Source of the DNA: Stenotrophomonas humi
GTDB taxonomy: Bacteria > Pseudomonadota > Gammaproteobacteria > Xanthomonadales > Xanthomonadaceae
DNA length: 64,000 nt
Direction of reading: 5' to 3'
Assembly (NCBI RefSeq): GCF_001431415.1
Contig: NZ_LDJI01000003.1
Span: forward strand, 62,001 to 126,000
The translations under genes were made by a program, and so were the position numbers. Below the pieces are notes generated by a model. It was not told where the DNA came from, searched no databases, and worked only from the letters and a program-made list of their open reading frames with translations. Shown in pieces: positions 33,907 to 42,302 of the stretch. Each line of letters opens with the position of its first letter. Within the stretch, counting starts at the first letter, position 1.

Positions 33907-34914
33907 TCAGGCAGACAAGTGCTGCTGCCACCGCCAAGCATCGGCGCAGATCTGCTCAAGATCGCGCTCGGCGCGCCAGTGCAGCAGGGCCTCGGCACGT
34001 GCCGGATCGGCATAGCAGGCATCAGCATCACCTGGGCGACGTGCATCCAGTCGGTAGGGTACCGGGTGGCCGCAAGCCCGGCCGAAGGCTTGGATGATCT
34101 CCAGCACCGAGTAACCGCGACCGGTGCCTAGGTTCAGTGTCACTGTCTGCGTTGATCCTGCCAGGTGGCGTAGGGCGTTGACGTGCGCTGAGGCCAGGTC
34201 CATGACATGGATGTAATCACGTACGCCCGTGCCGTCGGAGGTGGCGTAGTCGCTGCCAAACACCTTGACCTCCGGGCGCAGGCCGGCCGCTACCTGGGCG
34301 ACGAACGGCACCAAATTGTTCGGCGCTCCGCGCGGGAGTTCGCCCAGGCGGCCACTGGGATGCGCTCCAGCAGGATTGAAATAGCGCAGAATCGCCGCGC
34401 GGAAACCATCGACGGCATGAGCGATGTCGTTGATCGCCTCCTCCATCATCAGTTTACTGCGGCCGTAGGGGTTGATCGCGCGCAGCGACGCGTCTTCTGG
34501 AATTGGACAGTGGTCCGGAATCCCATAGACGGTTGCCGAAGAACTGAATACCAGTTGCTGGCAGCCCACTGCATTCATCGCCTGCAGTAGATTGAGGGTG
34601 CCGACGATGTTGTTCTGGTAGTAGCGCAGCGGCTGGCTGAAACTCTCGCCGACGGACTTGAGTGCACCGAAATGGATAACTCCTTCTGGGCGTACCTCGG
34701 CCATGCATCGCGTCAGCGCCGGGGCATCGCACAGGTCCAGCTCGATGCAGCGAAAATTGCGTCCCGCCAATGCCTGGATCCGGTCGGGAATCCATCGCTC
34801 GCTATTGCTGAAGTTGTCGACTACGACCACGTCGTAGCCGGCCTCCAGCAACGCCACGGTAGTGTGGGAGCCGATATAGCCTGCCCCGCCGGTCACGAGA
34901 ATTGTGTTGGTCAA
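33907..34914 (-). CDS. galE: UDP-glucose 4-epimerase
   Basis: Protein of 335 aa, extended short-chain dehydrogenase. NAD-binding GGAGYIGSH lies at 9-17, FGALKSVGES follows, and catalytic YGRSK sits in INPYGRSKLMMEE with the upstream SSSATVYG. It supplies UDP-galactose for surface sugars. The start is taken as TTG at 34914 because AGGGG lies six bases upstream and the family N terminus begins there; no ATG is available. It lies 53 bases upstream of GT-C paralogue 2 on the same strand. The 277-base gap upstream of it shows nothing I recognise. Confidence 0.93.
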   Translation of the reverse strand: MTNTILVTGGAGYIGSHTTVALLEAGYDVVVVDNFSNSERWIPDRIQALAGRNFRCIELDLCDAPALTRCMAEVRPEGVIHFGALKSVGESFSQPLRYYQNNIVGTLNLLQAMNAVGCQQLVFSSSATVYGIPDHCPIPEDASLRAINPYGRSKLMMEEAINDIAHAVDGFRAAILRYFNPAGAHPSGRLGELPRGAPNNLVPFVAQVAAGLRPEVKVFGSDYATSDGTGVRDYIHVMDLASAHVNALRHLAGSTQTVTLNLGTGRGYSVLEIIQAFGRACGHPVPYRLDARRPGDADACYADPARAEALLHWRAERDLEQICADAWRWQQHLSA

Positions 34915-35191
34915 AACCAAACCCCTGTTTGGTGGCAAATTGGATGTTGTCCACTTGCCTAGCCTTGTACTGCCACATCAGCGCTTGGCCTAGTGTTTCG
35001 CGAGGCGGTTGCCAGCGAAAACGGCCGTCTATGTCGCTGCAGTCCCTTGCGACAGGCTGTAGCCTGCTCTGCCTCGGCGATTGTACGTGCTCGGGGCAGG
35101 CAACGGACAGCCGATGTGCCCCGTCCTGGACCCGGGGTGCGCCCATGCGTAGGGGTATAGGCCATTCCTGTGTGGCGCTGATGGAGCCGGC

Positions 35192-35527
35192 TCAGTCCTG
35201 TCCGCGCTCGGCTTCGAGGATCGCAATTTTCCTTGACAGATGTACGATCTGCTTCTGGTTCTGCTTGTCTTTGGCGTAGGTATTGAACAGTTGGAATGCC
35301 ACTACGAGTGTCAGCCCGTACAGCAGCAGGTCGCTACCGCGGCCCACCCCAAGCATGTTCGCCAGCATCGTCAGAAGATTCGGGAACAGAATCGAGACTA
35401 TCGCCGAGATGACGAAAGCAACCAGCAGAACCTTCTTGAAGGCATTTGATCGGCTGGTGCCACGCGAGGAAAGAAAATACCACGCGATCCATAGGATGGC
35501 GGCAATCAGGAGTGAGCGGATGAGCAT
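35192..35527 (-). CDS. DUF2304 small membrane protein
   Basis: Protein of 111 aa with two to three transmembrane helices (residues 1-18, 30-55, 65-85) and a charged C-terminal helix (KDKQNQKQIVHLSRKIAILEAE), characteristic of DUF2304. Such proteins usually sit beside a single-domain DPM1-like GT2, as here. They are thought to supply the membrane part that larger GtrB enzymes carry themselves. That partnership is inference from gene order. Confidence 0.8.
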   Translation of the reverse strand: MLIRSLLIAAILWIAWYFLSSRGTSRSNAFKKVLLVAFVISAIVSILFPNLLTMLANMLGVGRGSDLLLYGLTLVVAFQLFNTYAKDKQNQKQIVHLSRKIAILEAERGQD

Positions 35528-35529
35528 GG

Positions 35530-36219
35530 TTACTTTATGACCTTTCTTAGCAGGGCATCAAACCCGATGTTGACGGCATTGATCATCGACTGGCCCTTGC
35601 TACGCGAGTAGTCGGTGTAAATGATGGTAACGGGGACTTCGGCATATCTCATGCCCTTTTCGCCGATGCGCTCGATGATCTCCGAGGCATGCGAAAAATC
35701 CGGCAGTTCCAGTTTCAATGCTTGTGCGGTGGCGCGACTGAACACCCGCAGGCCATTGTGCGTGTCGGTCAGCTTCACGCCGGAGGTAATGTTGGAGAAC
35801 CACACGGCGGCCTTGAGGATGACGCGCTTCATCGTGGGCATGTTGATAGCCTCACCCAGGAAGCGCGAGCCCAGCACGATATCTACACCGGTCTGTTTGA
35901 TGTGGGTGAGCATCGAGCGTACATCTTCGATGCGATGCTGGCCGTCGGCGTCATAGGTAACGAAGTACTCGATCCGCGGATCCAGCAGAGCGAAATCGAT
36001 ACCGGTCTGCAGCGCGGCGCCCTGGCCCAGGTTGATCGGATGCTTAACAAGTTTGGCACGAGTGGCGGCCACGCGTTCGCGCGTATCGTCCCGGCTGCCA
36101 TCGTCGATGATGATGATGTTGCGGAACTCGGCGGGAATTCCGTCGATGGTCCCGGCGATGGCTGCGCCTTCATTGTAGGCAGGGATGATCAATGCAACGT
36201 TGTCGAATGTTTCATTCAT
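35530..36219 (-). CDS. GT2 glycosyltransferase, DPM1-like, soluble
   Basis: Protein of 229 aa with NVALIIPAYNEG, IIIIDDGSRDDT, NLGQGAALQTG, VTYDADGQH (DxD) and VLGSRFLG, the pattern of dolichol-phosphate mannosyltransferase-like enzymes that glycosylate polyprenyl phosphate. There is no membrane anchor. It overlaps gtrA by eight bases upstream and lies two bases before the DUF2304 gene downstream, so gtrA-GT2-DUF2304 form one operon. Confidence 0.88.
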   Translation of the reverse strand: MNETFDNVALIIPAYNEGAAIAGTIDGIPAEFRNIIIIDDGSRDDTRERVAATRAKLVKHPINLGQGAALQTGIDFALLDPRIEYFVTYDADGQHRIEDVRSMLTHIKQTGVDIVLGSRFLGEAINMPTMKRVILKAAVWFSNITSGVKLTDTHNGLRVFSRATAQALKLELPDFSHASEIIERIGEKGMRYAEVPVTIIYTDYSRSKGQSMINAVNIGFDALLRKVIK

Positions 36220-36613
36220 GGCCTGGTGCCTTTTCCTGTCGCGTCCGGAAAATCACGGTCGACATGATGATGTAATTCCAAGCAGCTACGAAGACCATGA
36301 CGATGGCCTTGGCGACATACTGGTTGATTCCGACTGGGCCGCTTAGCACAGTGATCGCGATGTTGCCGATGAGTAGATTGACGACCGCCAGCGCGACGTA
36401 TTTTACCAGTTCCGTGCTGGCCTGGTTGCTGCTTTTGAATACCCAGGCCCGGTTGAGCAGATAACTGGTAACTAGGCCGCAGCCGAAGCTCGCTGACTGG
36501 CTGAGGATCAGCCAGTCCAGCCCAAGCGAGCGCTGGAGCAGGATGAAGACCAGATATTCAATCGCCGCTGCACTGCAGCCTGAGATGAGAAAACGCAGCA
36601 GCCTTGGATTCAT
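36212..36613 (-). CDS. gtrA: GtrA family flippase-like protein
   Basis: Protein of 133 aa with four transmembrane helices. GtrA features are LLRFLISGCSAAAIEYLVF, FGCGLVTSYLLNRAWVF and VKYVALAVVNLLI. GtrA proteins are held to flip polyprenyl-phosphate-sugar to the periplasm in O-antigen modification. First gene of a three-gene operon. ATG 36613 chosen as family start; the frame is open further upstream without homology. The 246 bases between it and etfA should hold its promoter. Confidence 0.87.
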   Translation of the reverse strand: MNPRLLRFLISGCSAAAIEYLVFILLQRSLGLDWLILSQSASFGCGLVTSYLLNRAWVFKSSNQASTELVKYVALAVVNLLIGNIAITVLSGPVGINQYVAKAIVMVFVAAWNYIIMSTVIFRTRQEKAPGHE

Positions 36614-36824
36614 GACGATTCCGCATGGGCAGGGGGGAGGCTTCGGCGGAAACCGGCAGGATGGTTCGCCAAGCGGCAATGCGGTGGGAAAGCAAGGACG
36701 GGCATGGCAATGGCGTATCCGGGGTATCAGGTGGCGATGCGCGCCGAAACCGCGTCGTGACCGCAGCTCTGGATCATAGCCGTTTGACGCCGTCGACGAC
36801 ATCGGCATGGGCGTGCGTCGCCGG

Positions 36825-36852
36825 GACCCGGTGCGGTCAGATGCACCGGGTC
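36825..36852 (-). terminator. Hairpin just downstream of etfA
   Basis: Perfect 10-bp stem GACCCGGTGC (36825-36834) with GCACCGGGTC (36843-36852), eight bases beyond the etfA stop on the minus strand. No U-run follows, so it may stabilise the mRNA end rather than terminate alone. Confidence 0.5.
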
Positions 36853-36859
36853 GTATCAC

Positions 36860-37795
36860 TCACAGAGCAGCTTCCAACTCCGGCAGCAGGGTAAACAAAT
36901 CACCCACCAGTCCGATATCCGCTATCTCAAAGATCGGCGCATCGCCATCCTTGTTGATCGCCACGATCGTACCGGCGTCCTTGATGCCGGTCAGGTGCTG
37001 GATGGCGCCGGAGATGCCCACGGCGATGTACAGCTCCGGGGCGATGATCTTGCCGGTCTGGCCGACCTGCATGTCGCTGGGCACATAGCCGGCATCCACG
37101 GCAGCACGCGAGGCACCGACGCCGGCACCGAGCTTGTCGGCCAGCTGGTAGATCACCTTGAAGTTCTCTTCCGAGCCCACGCCACGGCCACCGGAGACCA
37201 CGCGCTTGGCGCTCTGCAGGTCCGGGCGGTCGCTCTTGCCCGCAGCCAGGCCGATGAAGCGGGTGTGCGACGGCAGGGGTGCGTCGACGCTGATCGCTTC
37301 GACCGGGGCGTTGTTGCCCTTTGCTGCTTCCTGCCAGGAGGCGGCGCGCACAGTGGCCACGACCACCTGGTCGGCCGGCACCTCGACGGTGATGATGGCG
37401 TTGCCGGCGTAGATCGGGCGCTTGAAGGTGTGCGGGCCTTCGACGCTCATCAGGTCGGAGACCTGGTTGACGCCGAGCAGCGCAGCCACGGCCGGGACCA
37501 GGTCCTTGCCGGTGGTGGTCGAGGCGCCGAACACGTGGCTGTAGCCGGCGGCAGCCTTGGCGATCTGCGGGGCCTGCACCTGGGCCAGGGCGTGCTCGTT
37601 TGCCGGGTTGGCCAGGGTGAGCACCTTGCTGACGCCGGCGATCTGCGCGGCTTCTGCGGCGATGGCGGCCGGGTCGGCGGCCAGCACCAGCACGTCGATG
37701 TCACCACCGACGGCAGCGGCGGCAGAGACAGTCTTGGCGACGGCGCTGTTGAGCTTGCCGTCCAGGTGTTCGGCGATGACGAGAATCTTGGCCAT
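36860..37795 (-). CDS. etfA: Electron transfer flavoprotein alpha subunit
   Basis: Protein of 311 aa. The C-terminal FAD domain is clear: [56 protein letters not shown]. The N-terminal alpha/beta domain begins KILVIAEH. With EtfB it carries electrons from acyl-CoA and other dehydrogenases to ETF-ubiquinone oxidoreductase. It overlaps etfB by one base (TAATG). With rml genes on its other side it is a conserved landmark of the Xanthomonas-type LPS locus. Confidence 0.97.
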   Translation of the reverse strand: MAKILVIAEHLDGKLNSAVAKTVSAAAAVGGDIDVLVLAADPAAIAAEAAQIAGVSKVLTLANPANEHALAQVQAPQIAKAAAGYSHVFGASTTTGKDLVPAVAALLGVNQVSDLMSVEGPHTFKRPIYAGNAIITVEVPADQVVVATVRAASWQEAAKGNNAPVEAISVDAPLPSHTRFIGLAAGKSDRPDLQSAKRVVSGGRGVGSEENFKVIYQLADKLGAGVGASRAAVDAGYVPSDMQVGQTGKIIAPELYIAVGISGAIQHLTGIKDAGTIVAINKDGDAPIFEIADIGLVGDLFTLLPELEAAL

Positions 37796-38541
37796 TACAG
37801 CAACCCCTTCTGCTTGAGTGCGGCCACCAGTTCGGCGGCATCCTTCACCATGACGCCCTTGCTGCGCTTGGCCGGGGCGGCGTAGTGGGTGGTCTTGAAC
37901 GTATCGGCGGCTTCAACGCCCAGGTCGGCCAGCTGCAGGGTTTCCAGCGGCTTGGCCTTGGCCTTCATGATGTCTGGCAGCTTGATGAAGCGCGGCTCGT
38001 TCAAGCGCAGATCGGTGGTGATCACCGCCGGCAGATCGACTTCCAGCGTTTCCAGGCCTGCGTCGACTTCGCGCGTGACCGTCGCCTTGCCGTCGGCGAT
38101 CTCAACCTTGGAGGCGAAGGTGGCCTGCGGGCGCGCCCACAGCGTTGCCAGCATCTGGCCGGTCTGGTTGGCGTCGTCGTCGATGGCCTGCTTGCCAAGG
38201 ATCACCAAGTCCGGCTGTTCTTTCTCCACCAGCTTGAGCAGGGTGCGAGCGGCGGTCAGCGGCTGGATGGCCTGGTCGGTAACCACATGGATGGCGCGAT
38301 TGGCGCCCATGGCCAGGCCGTTGCGCAGATGTGCCTGGGCGTCAGCCGGCGCGATGGTGGCGACGACGACTTCGGTGGCGATGCCTTTGTCACGCAGGCG
38401 AAGGGCTTCTTCCAGTGCGATTTCATCGAACGGGTTCGGCGAGAGCTTGACGCCATCGGTGACCACGCCGGAACCATCCGGCTTGACCTGAATGCGGACG
38501 TTGTAGTCCACCACGCGCTTGTACGCGACGAGGATTTTCAT
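37795..38541 (-). CDS. etfB: Electron transfer flavoprotein beta subunit
   Basis: Protein of 248 aa starting MKILVAYKRVVDYNVRI, with NPFDEIALEEALRL, the AMP-site region VVATIAPADAQAHLRNGLAMGAN, and the C-terminal SKGVMVKD recognition region. It binds AMP and half of the EtfA interface. First gene of etfBA. ATG 38541 chosen by family; the open frame continues upstream without homology. Divergent from rmlB. Confidence 0.97.
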   Translation of the reverse strand: MKILVAYKRVVDYNVRIQVKPDGSGVVTDGVKLSPNPFDEIALEEALRLRDKGIATEVVVATIAPADAQAHLRNGLAMGANRAIHVVTDQAIQPLTAARTLLKLVEKEQPDLVILGKQAIDDDANQTGQMLATLWARPQATFASKVEIADGKATVTREVDAGLETLEVDLPAVITTDLRLNEPRFIKLPDIMKAKAKPLETLQLADLGVEAADTFKTTHYAAPAKRSKGVMVKDAAELVAALKQKGLL

Positions 38542-38648
38542 GTGCTGCAGGGTCCTTCGATTGCTGAGGGGGCCGACGCAAGCCGGTGATTGGTGTTTGT
38601 TCGCGATTCTAGCCGGGTAGGTGCTTCCATGCGAATGCGTATGGTGAT

Positions 38649-38678
38649 GCTGCTTAGCAGCAATTGTCCGGACATAAT
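38649..38678. promoter_or_regulatory. Adjacent dyads in the etfB/rmlB divergent gap
   Basis: GCTGC-TTA-GCAGC (38649-38661) and the perfect palindrome TGTCCGGACA (38665-38674), overlapping a CATAAT, lie about midway between the two divergent starts. They are possible operator sites, but no regulator is assigned. Confidence 0.35.
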
Positions 38679-38787
38679 TCGGGAATAGTCCATGTGCTGT
38701 CAACGGGGGAGGCTGGCCGGAAGTGCTCGCGTTATATCCTTATGGGATTAGTTCGCTGCAATTGGCGACAGCGAGGAGGATCGTGGC

Positions 38788-39843
38788 GTGGCTACTTGGC
38801 TTGTGACCGGCGGTGCCGGCTTTATCGGCGGCAATTTTGTGCTGGAGGCGGTGAGCAAGGGCGTCCGTATCGTTAACCTGGATGCGCTTACCTACGCCGG
38901 CAACCTGAAGACGCTGGCGAGTCTGGACGGTAATCCGGACCACGTGTTCGTACAGGGAGACATCGGGGATCGTGAGCTTGTCTCGCGTCTGTTGGCTGGG
39001 CATCAGCCTGATGCGGTGCTGAATTTTGCGGCGGAAAGTCATGTGGACCGCTCCATCGATGGGCCGGGTGCCTTCATCCAGACCAATGTCGTCGGCACCC
39101 TGGGCCTGCTTGAGGCGGTGCGTGACTACTGGAAGGCGCTGCCGGCCGACAAGGCGCAGGCATTCCGCTTCCTGCATGTGTCGACTGACGAGGTCTACGG
39201 CACGCTGGGTGAAACCGGTAAGTTCACCGAAACCACACCATATGCACCGAACTCGCCGTATTCGGCTTCGAAGGCGGCGTCGGACCATCTGGTGCGCGCG
39301 TTTCACCATACATATGGACTGCCGGTGCTGACCACCAACTGCTCCAACAATTACGGTCCGTATCACTTCCCGGAAAAGCTCGTCCCGCTGGTAATCGCCA
39401 AGGCGTTGGCCGGGGAGCCCTTACCTGTCTATGGTGACGGCAAGCAGGTGCGCGACTGGCTGTTCGTTGCAGACCATTGCGAAGCAATCCGCACCGTTCT
39501 GGCCAAGGGCATGGTTGGCGAGACCTATAATGTGGGTGGCAATTCGGAGAAGCAGAACATTGAAGTAGTGCAGGCGATCTGTGCGTTGCTGGATGCGCGT
39601 CGTCCGCGTGACGACGGGCAGCCGCGCAGCAGCCAGATCACCTATGTCACGGATCGCCCCGGTCATGACCGCCGCTATGCGATTGACGCTTCCAAGCTCA
39701 AGAACGCGTTGGGCTGGGAGCCGAAGTATACGTTCGAACAAGGTATCGCCTTCACGGTTGACTGGTACCTGGATAACCAGGAGTGGGTCAATGGCGTGCT
39801 TGATGGCAGCTATCGTTTGCAGCGCATCGGTACCGCGGCTTGA
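38788..39843 (+). CDS. rmlB: dTDP-glucose 4,6-dehydratase
   Basis: Protein of 351 aa, extended SDR fold. NAD site GGAGFIGG lies at 8-15, catalytic T133-D134-E135 in STDEVYG, and Y158xxxK162 in PYSASK. It makes dTDP-4-keto-6-deoxyglucose, second step to dTDP-L-rhamnose. GTG start with GAGGAGGA just upstream. First gene of rmlBACD, transcribed away from etfBA. Confidence 0.97.
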   Translation: MATWLVTGGAGFIGGNFVLEAVSKGVRIVNLDALTYAGNLKTLASLDGNPDHVFVQGDIGDRELVSRLLAGHQPDAVLNFAAESHVDRSIDGPGAFIQTNVVGTLGLLEAVRDYWKALPADKAQAFRFLHVSTDEVYGTLGETGKFTETTPYAPNSPYSASKAASDHLVRAFHHTYGLPVLTTNCSNNYGPYHFPEKLVPLVIAKALAGEPLPVYGDGKQVRDWLFVADHCEAIRTVLAKGMVGETYNVGGNSEKQNIEVVQAICALLDARRPRDDGQPRSSQITYVTDRPGHDRRYAIDASKLKNALGWEPKYTFEQGIAFTVDWYLDNQEWVNGVLDGSYRLQRIGTAA

Positions 39844-39900
39844 TGTGAAAACCCAGCAAGAGCCTGCACATTTGTGTTTGGGCGTTCCAAGGAAAAATCC

Positions 39901-40788
39901 ATGACGCGACGTAAAGGCATCATCCTCGCTGGCGGCTCCGGCACGCGGCTGTACCCGATCACCAAAGGGGTCAGCAAGCAGCTGCTGCCGGTGTACGACA
40001 AGCCGATGATCTATTACCCGCTCAGCGTGCTGATGATGGCGGGTATCCGCGAGGTGCTGATCATCAATACGCCGCATGAGCAGGCGCTGTTCCAGCAGTT
40101 GCTGGGGGATGGATCGCAGTGGGGCATGAGCATCGAGTACGCGGTGCAACCGAGCCCTGATGGCCTGGCGCAGGCGTATCTGATTGGCCGTAATTTTGTC
40201 GCTGGCCAGCCAAGCTGCTTGGTGCTGGGCGACAACATCTTCCACGGCCATGGTCTGCGTGAAGTACTCAAGCGTGCCGATAGCCAGCAGCAGGGCGCAA
40301 CCGTGTTCGGCTACTGGGTCAATGACCCGGAACGCTATGGCGTGGCTGAGTTCGACAAGGAGGGAAGGGTTGTCGGTTTGGTGGAGAAGCCGGAGAAGCC
40401 GCGCTCCAACTATGCGGTAACCGGCCTGTACTTCTATGACGGAAATGCGAGCGACTATGCGGCGGCGTTGAAGCCCTCGCCACGTAATGAGCTGGAAATC
40501 ACCGATCTCAATCAACGGTATCTGGACGAAGGTTCACTTCAGCTTGAAGCCTTGGGTCGCGGTTTTGCTTGGTTGGATACGGGCACGCACCAGTCGCTGC
40601 TGGAAGCCTCCAATTTCATCGAAACCATCCAGACGCGCCAAGGCCTTCAGGTCTGCTGTCCGGAGGAGATTGCCTACGGCCAGGGCTGGATCAGCAGCGA
40701 ACAGTTGCTGGCGTTGGCTGCACCCTTGTCCAAGAACGGCTATGGCCAGTATCTGAAGAAGCTTGTTGAACGAGGAATTGTTCCGTGA
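39901..40788 (+). CDS. rmlA: Glucose-1-phosphate thymidylyltransferase
   Basis: Protein of 295 aa with the nucleotidyltransferase signature [11 protein letters not shown] near residue 9, [25 protein letters not shown] and [20 protein letters not shown]. It forms dTDP-glucose from glucose-1-phosphate and dTTP. ATG 39901 preferred over 39874: CAAGGAAAAATCC lies just before it. The last four bases overlap rmlC (GTGA). Confidence 0.97.
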   Translation: MTRRKGIILAGGSGTRLYPITKGVSKQLLPVYDKPMIYYPLSVLMMAGIREVLIINTPHEQALFQQLLGDGSQWGMSIEYAVQPSPDGLAQAYLIGRNFVAGQPSCLVLGDNIFHGHGLREVLKRADSQQQGATVFGYWVNDPERYGVAEFDKEGRVVGLVEKPEKPRSNYAVTGLYFYDGNASDYAAALKPSPRNELEITDLNQRYLDEGSLQLEALGRGFAWLDTGTHQSLLEASNFIETIQTRQGLQVCCPEEIAYGQGWISSEQLLALAAPLSKNGYGQYLKKLVERGIVP

Positions 40789-41342
40789 AGGTAATTGGAA
40801 CCGCATTGCCGGGTTGCGTCGTCATCGAGCCGGCGGTGTTTGGCGACGAGCGTGGCTTCTTCTTCGAAACCTGGAATGCCGAGCGGTTCGGGGCGTTGGG
40901 TCTGCCCGATAAATTCGTGCAGAGCAATGTTTCCGCTTCCAGCAAGGGGGTGCTGCGTGGCCTGCATTACCAGTGGCCGCGTCCGCAGGGCAAGCTGGTC
41001 AGCGTGCTGGAAGGTGAGGTGTATGACGTGGCGGTGGATATCCGTCGCGGCTCGCCGACCTTTGGTCGTTGGGAGGCGGTGATCCTTAGCGCGGAGAACA
41101 AGCGCCAGTTCTGGATCCCGGAAGGCTTCGCGCATGGGTTTGCTGTGCTCTCCGAGCGCGCGGTGTTCAGTTATCTGTGCACGGAGGTGTACCTGAAGGA
41201 CGTGGATGCCGCTGTGCGCTGGAACGACGCCTCCATCGGCGTGGATTGGCCGATCAGCGGTCCGATCTTGTCGGCCAAGGACGAGAATGCGCCCTTCCTG
41301 CAGGACATCGCGGAAGAACGCCTGCCGGTCTATATGCCGTGA
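40785..41342 (+). CDS. rmlC: dTDP-4-dehydrorhamnose 3,5-epimerase
   Basis: Protein of 185 aa, cupin fold. [31 protein letters not shown] with the catalytic H61 region, and [16 protein letters not shown] are family signatures. GTG start within the rmlA stop (GTGA); its own stop again overlaps the GTG of rmlD. The tight coupling implies fixed ratios of the four enzymes. Confidence 0.97.
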   Translation: MKVIGTALPGCVVIEPAVFGDERGFFFETWNAERFGALGLPDKFVQSNVSASSKGVLRGLHYQWPRPQGKLVSVLEGEVYDVAVDIRRGSPTFGRWEAVILSAENKRQFWIPEGFAHGFAVLSERAVFSYLCTEVYLKDVDAAVRWNDASIGVDWPISGPILSAKDENAPFLQDIAEERLPVYMP

Positions 41343-42244
41343 CAGTCCTTGTTTTCGGCGGCAACGGCCAGGTTGGCCAGGAACTGCTGCGCGCGCTGGC
41401 ACCGTTGGGCAATGTGGTGGCAACGACACGCAGCGGCCTTCTGCCTGATGGTCGCGTCTGCGAAATCGCTGATTTCGGCGAGCCTGAAAGCCTGCCTGCA
41501 CTGCTTGACCGTCTGCGTCCATCGGTGGTCATCAATGCTGCGGCCTATACTGCGGTGGACCGCGCGGAACAGGAGTCTGAGGCCGCGTTTCTGGTCAATG
41601 CGCAGGCGCCGGGAGTGATCGCGCGGTGGTGCGCTGCACATCGCGTGCCGATGGTGCATTACTCCACCGACTACGTGTTCAACGGTGAAGGAACTGCGCC
41701 ATACCGCGAGAACGAGCCGACCGCGCCGCTGGGCGTATATGGCACCAGCAAGCGCGATGGCGAAGAGGCGGTTCGTGCAGCCGGCGGCCGTCATCTGATC
41801 TTCCGCACTGCGTGGGTCTATGCATCGCATGGCGGGAATTTCCTGCGCACGATGCTGCGCGTGGGCGCCGAACGCGACGAGTTGCGCGTGGTGGCCGATC
41901 AGGTCGGCACGCCGACACCGGCTGCGCTGATTGCCGACGTGACCGTAAAGGGCTTGCAGCACCCGGATCAGCTCTCCGGCACGTGGCACCTGACAGCCTC
42001 CGGGCAGACCAGTTGGCACGGCTTTGCCGAGGCGATCTTCAATGAGGCCAAAGCCGCGGGGCTGCTTGCGAAGGCGCCGATGGTGCATGCGATCAGCAGC
42101 GCCGAGTATCCAACGCCGGCCAAACGTCCCTCGTGGTCGGTACTGGACAACCGCAAGCTGCAGCAGGATTTCGGCATCGTGCTGCCGCCATGGGAGCAGG
42201 GCCTGCATCGCATCATTGGCGAGCTGGCTTCCGCCAAGGCATAA
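41339..42244 (+). CDS. rmlD: dTDP-4-dehydrorhamnose reductase
   Basis: Protein of 301 aa. NAD(P) site VFGGNGQVGQELL begins near residue 6, followed by NAAAYTAVDRAE, HYSTDYVFNGEG, and the catalytic YGTSKRDGE. It completes dTDP-L-rhamnose. The GTG at 41339 inside the rmlC stop is chosen; a longer frame starting at 41177 is an overlap artefact. Ends before a perfect bidirectional terminator. Confidence 0.96.
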   Translation: MTVLVFGGNGQVGQELLRALAPLGNVVATTRSGLLPDGRVCEIADFGEPESLPALLDRLRPSVVINAAAYTAVDRAEQESEAAFLVNAQAPGVIARWCAAHRVPMVHYSTDYVFNGEGTAPYRENEPTAPLGVYGTSKRDGEEAVRAAGGRHLIFRTAWVYASHGGNFLRTMLRVGAERDELRVVADQVGTPTPAALIADVTVKGLQHPDQLSGTWHLTASGQTSWHGFAEAIFNEAKAAGLLAKAPMVHAISSAEYPTPAKRPSWSVLDNRKLQQDFGIVLPPWEQGLHRIIGELASAKA

Positions 42245-42253
42245 GTGGAAACG

Positions 42254-42281
42254 AAAAATCCCGGGCATGCCCGGGATTTTT
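42254..42281. terminator. Bidirectional terminator between rmlD and xanB
   Basis: A 28-base perfect palindrome, AAAAATCCCGGGCA with its complement, lies between convergent genes. Each strand ends in five U after the GC stem. Confidence 0.93.
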
Positions 42282-42302
42282 CATGGGGACGATGGCGGTG
42301 GC

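Noticed and set aside
20069..36613. LPS region considered as a prophage or integrative element
   Set aside because: No integrase, phage structural gene, transposase, tRNA target or flanking direct repeat was seen.
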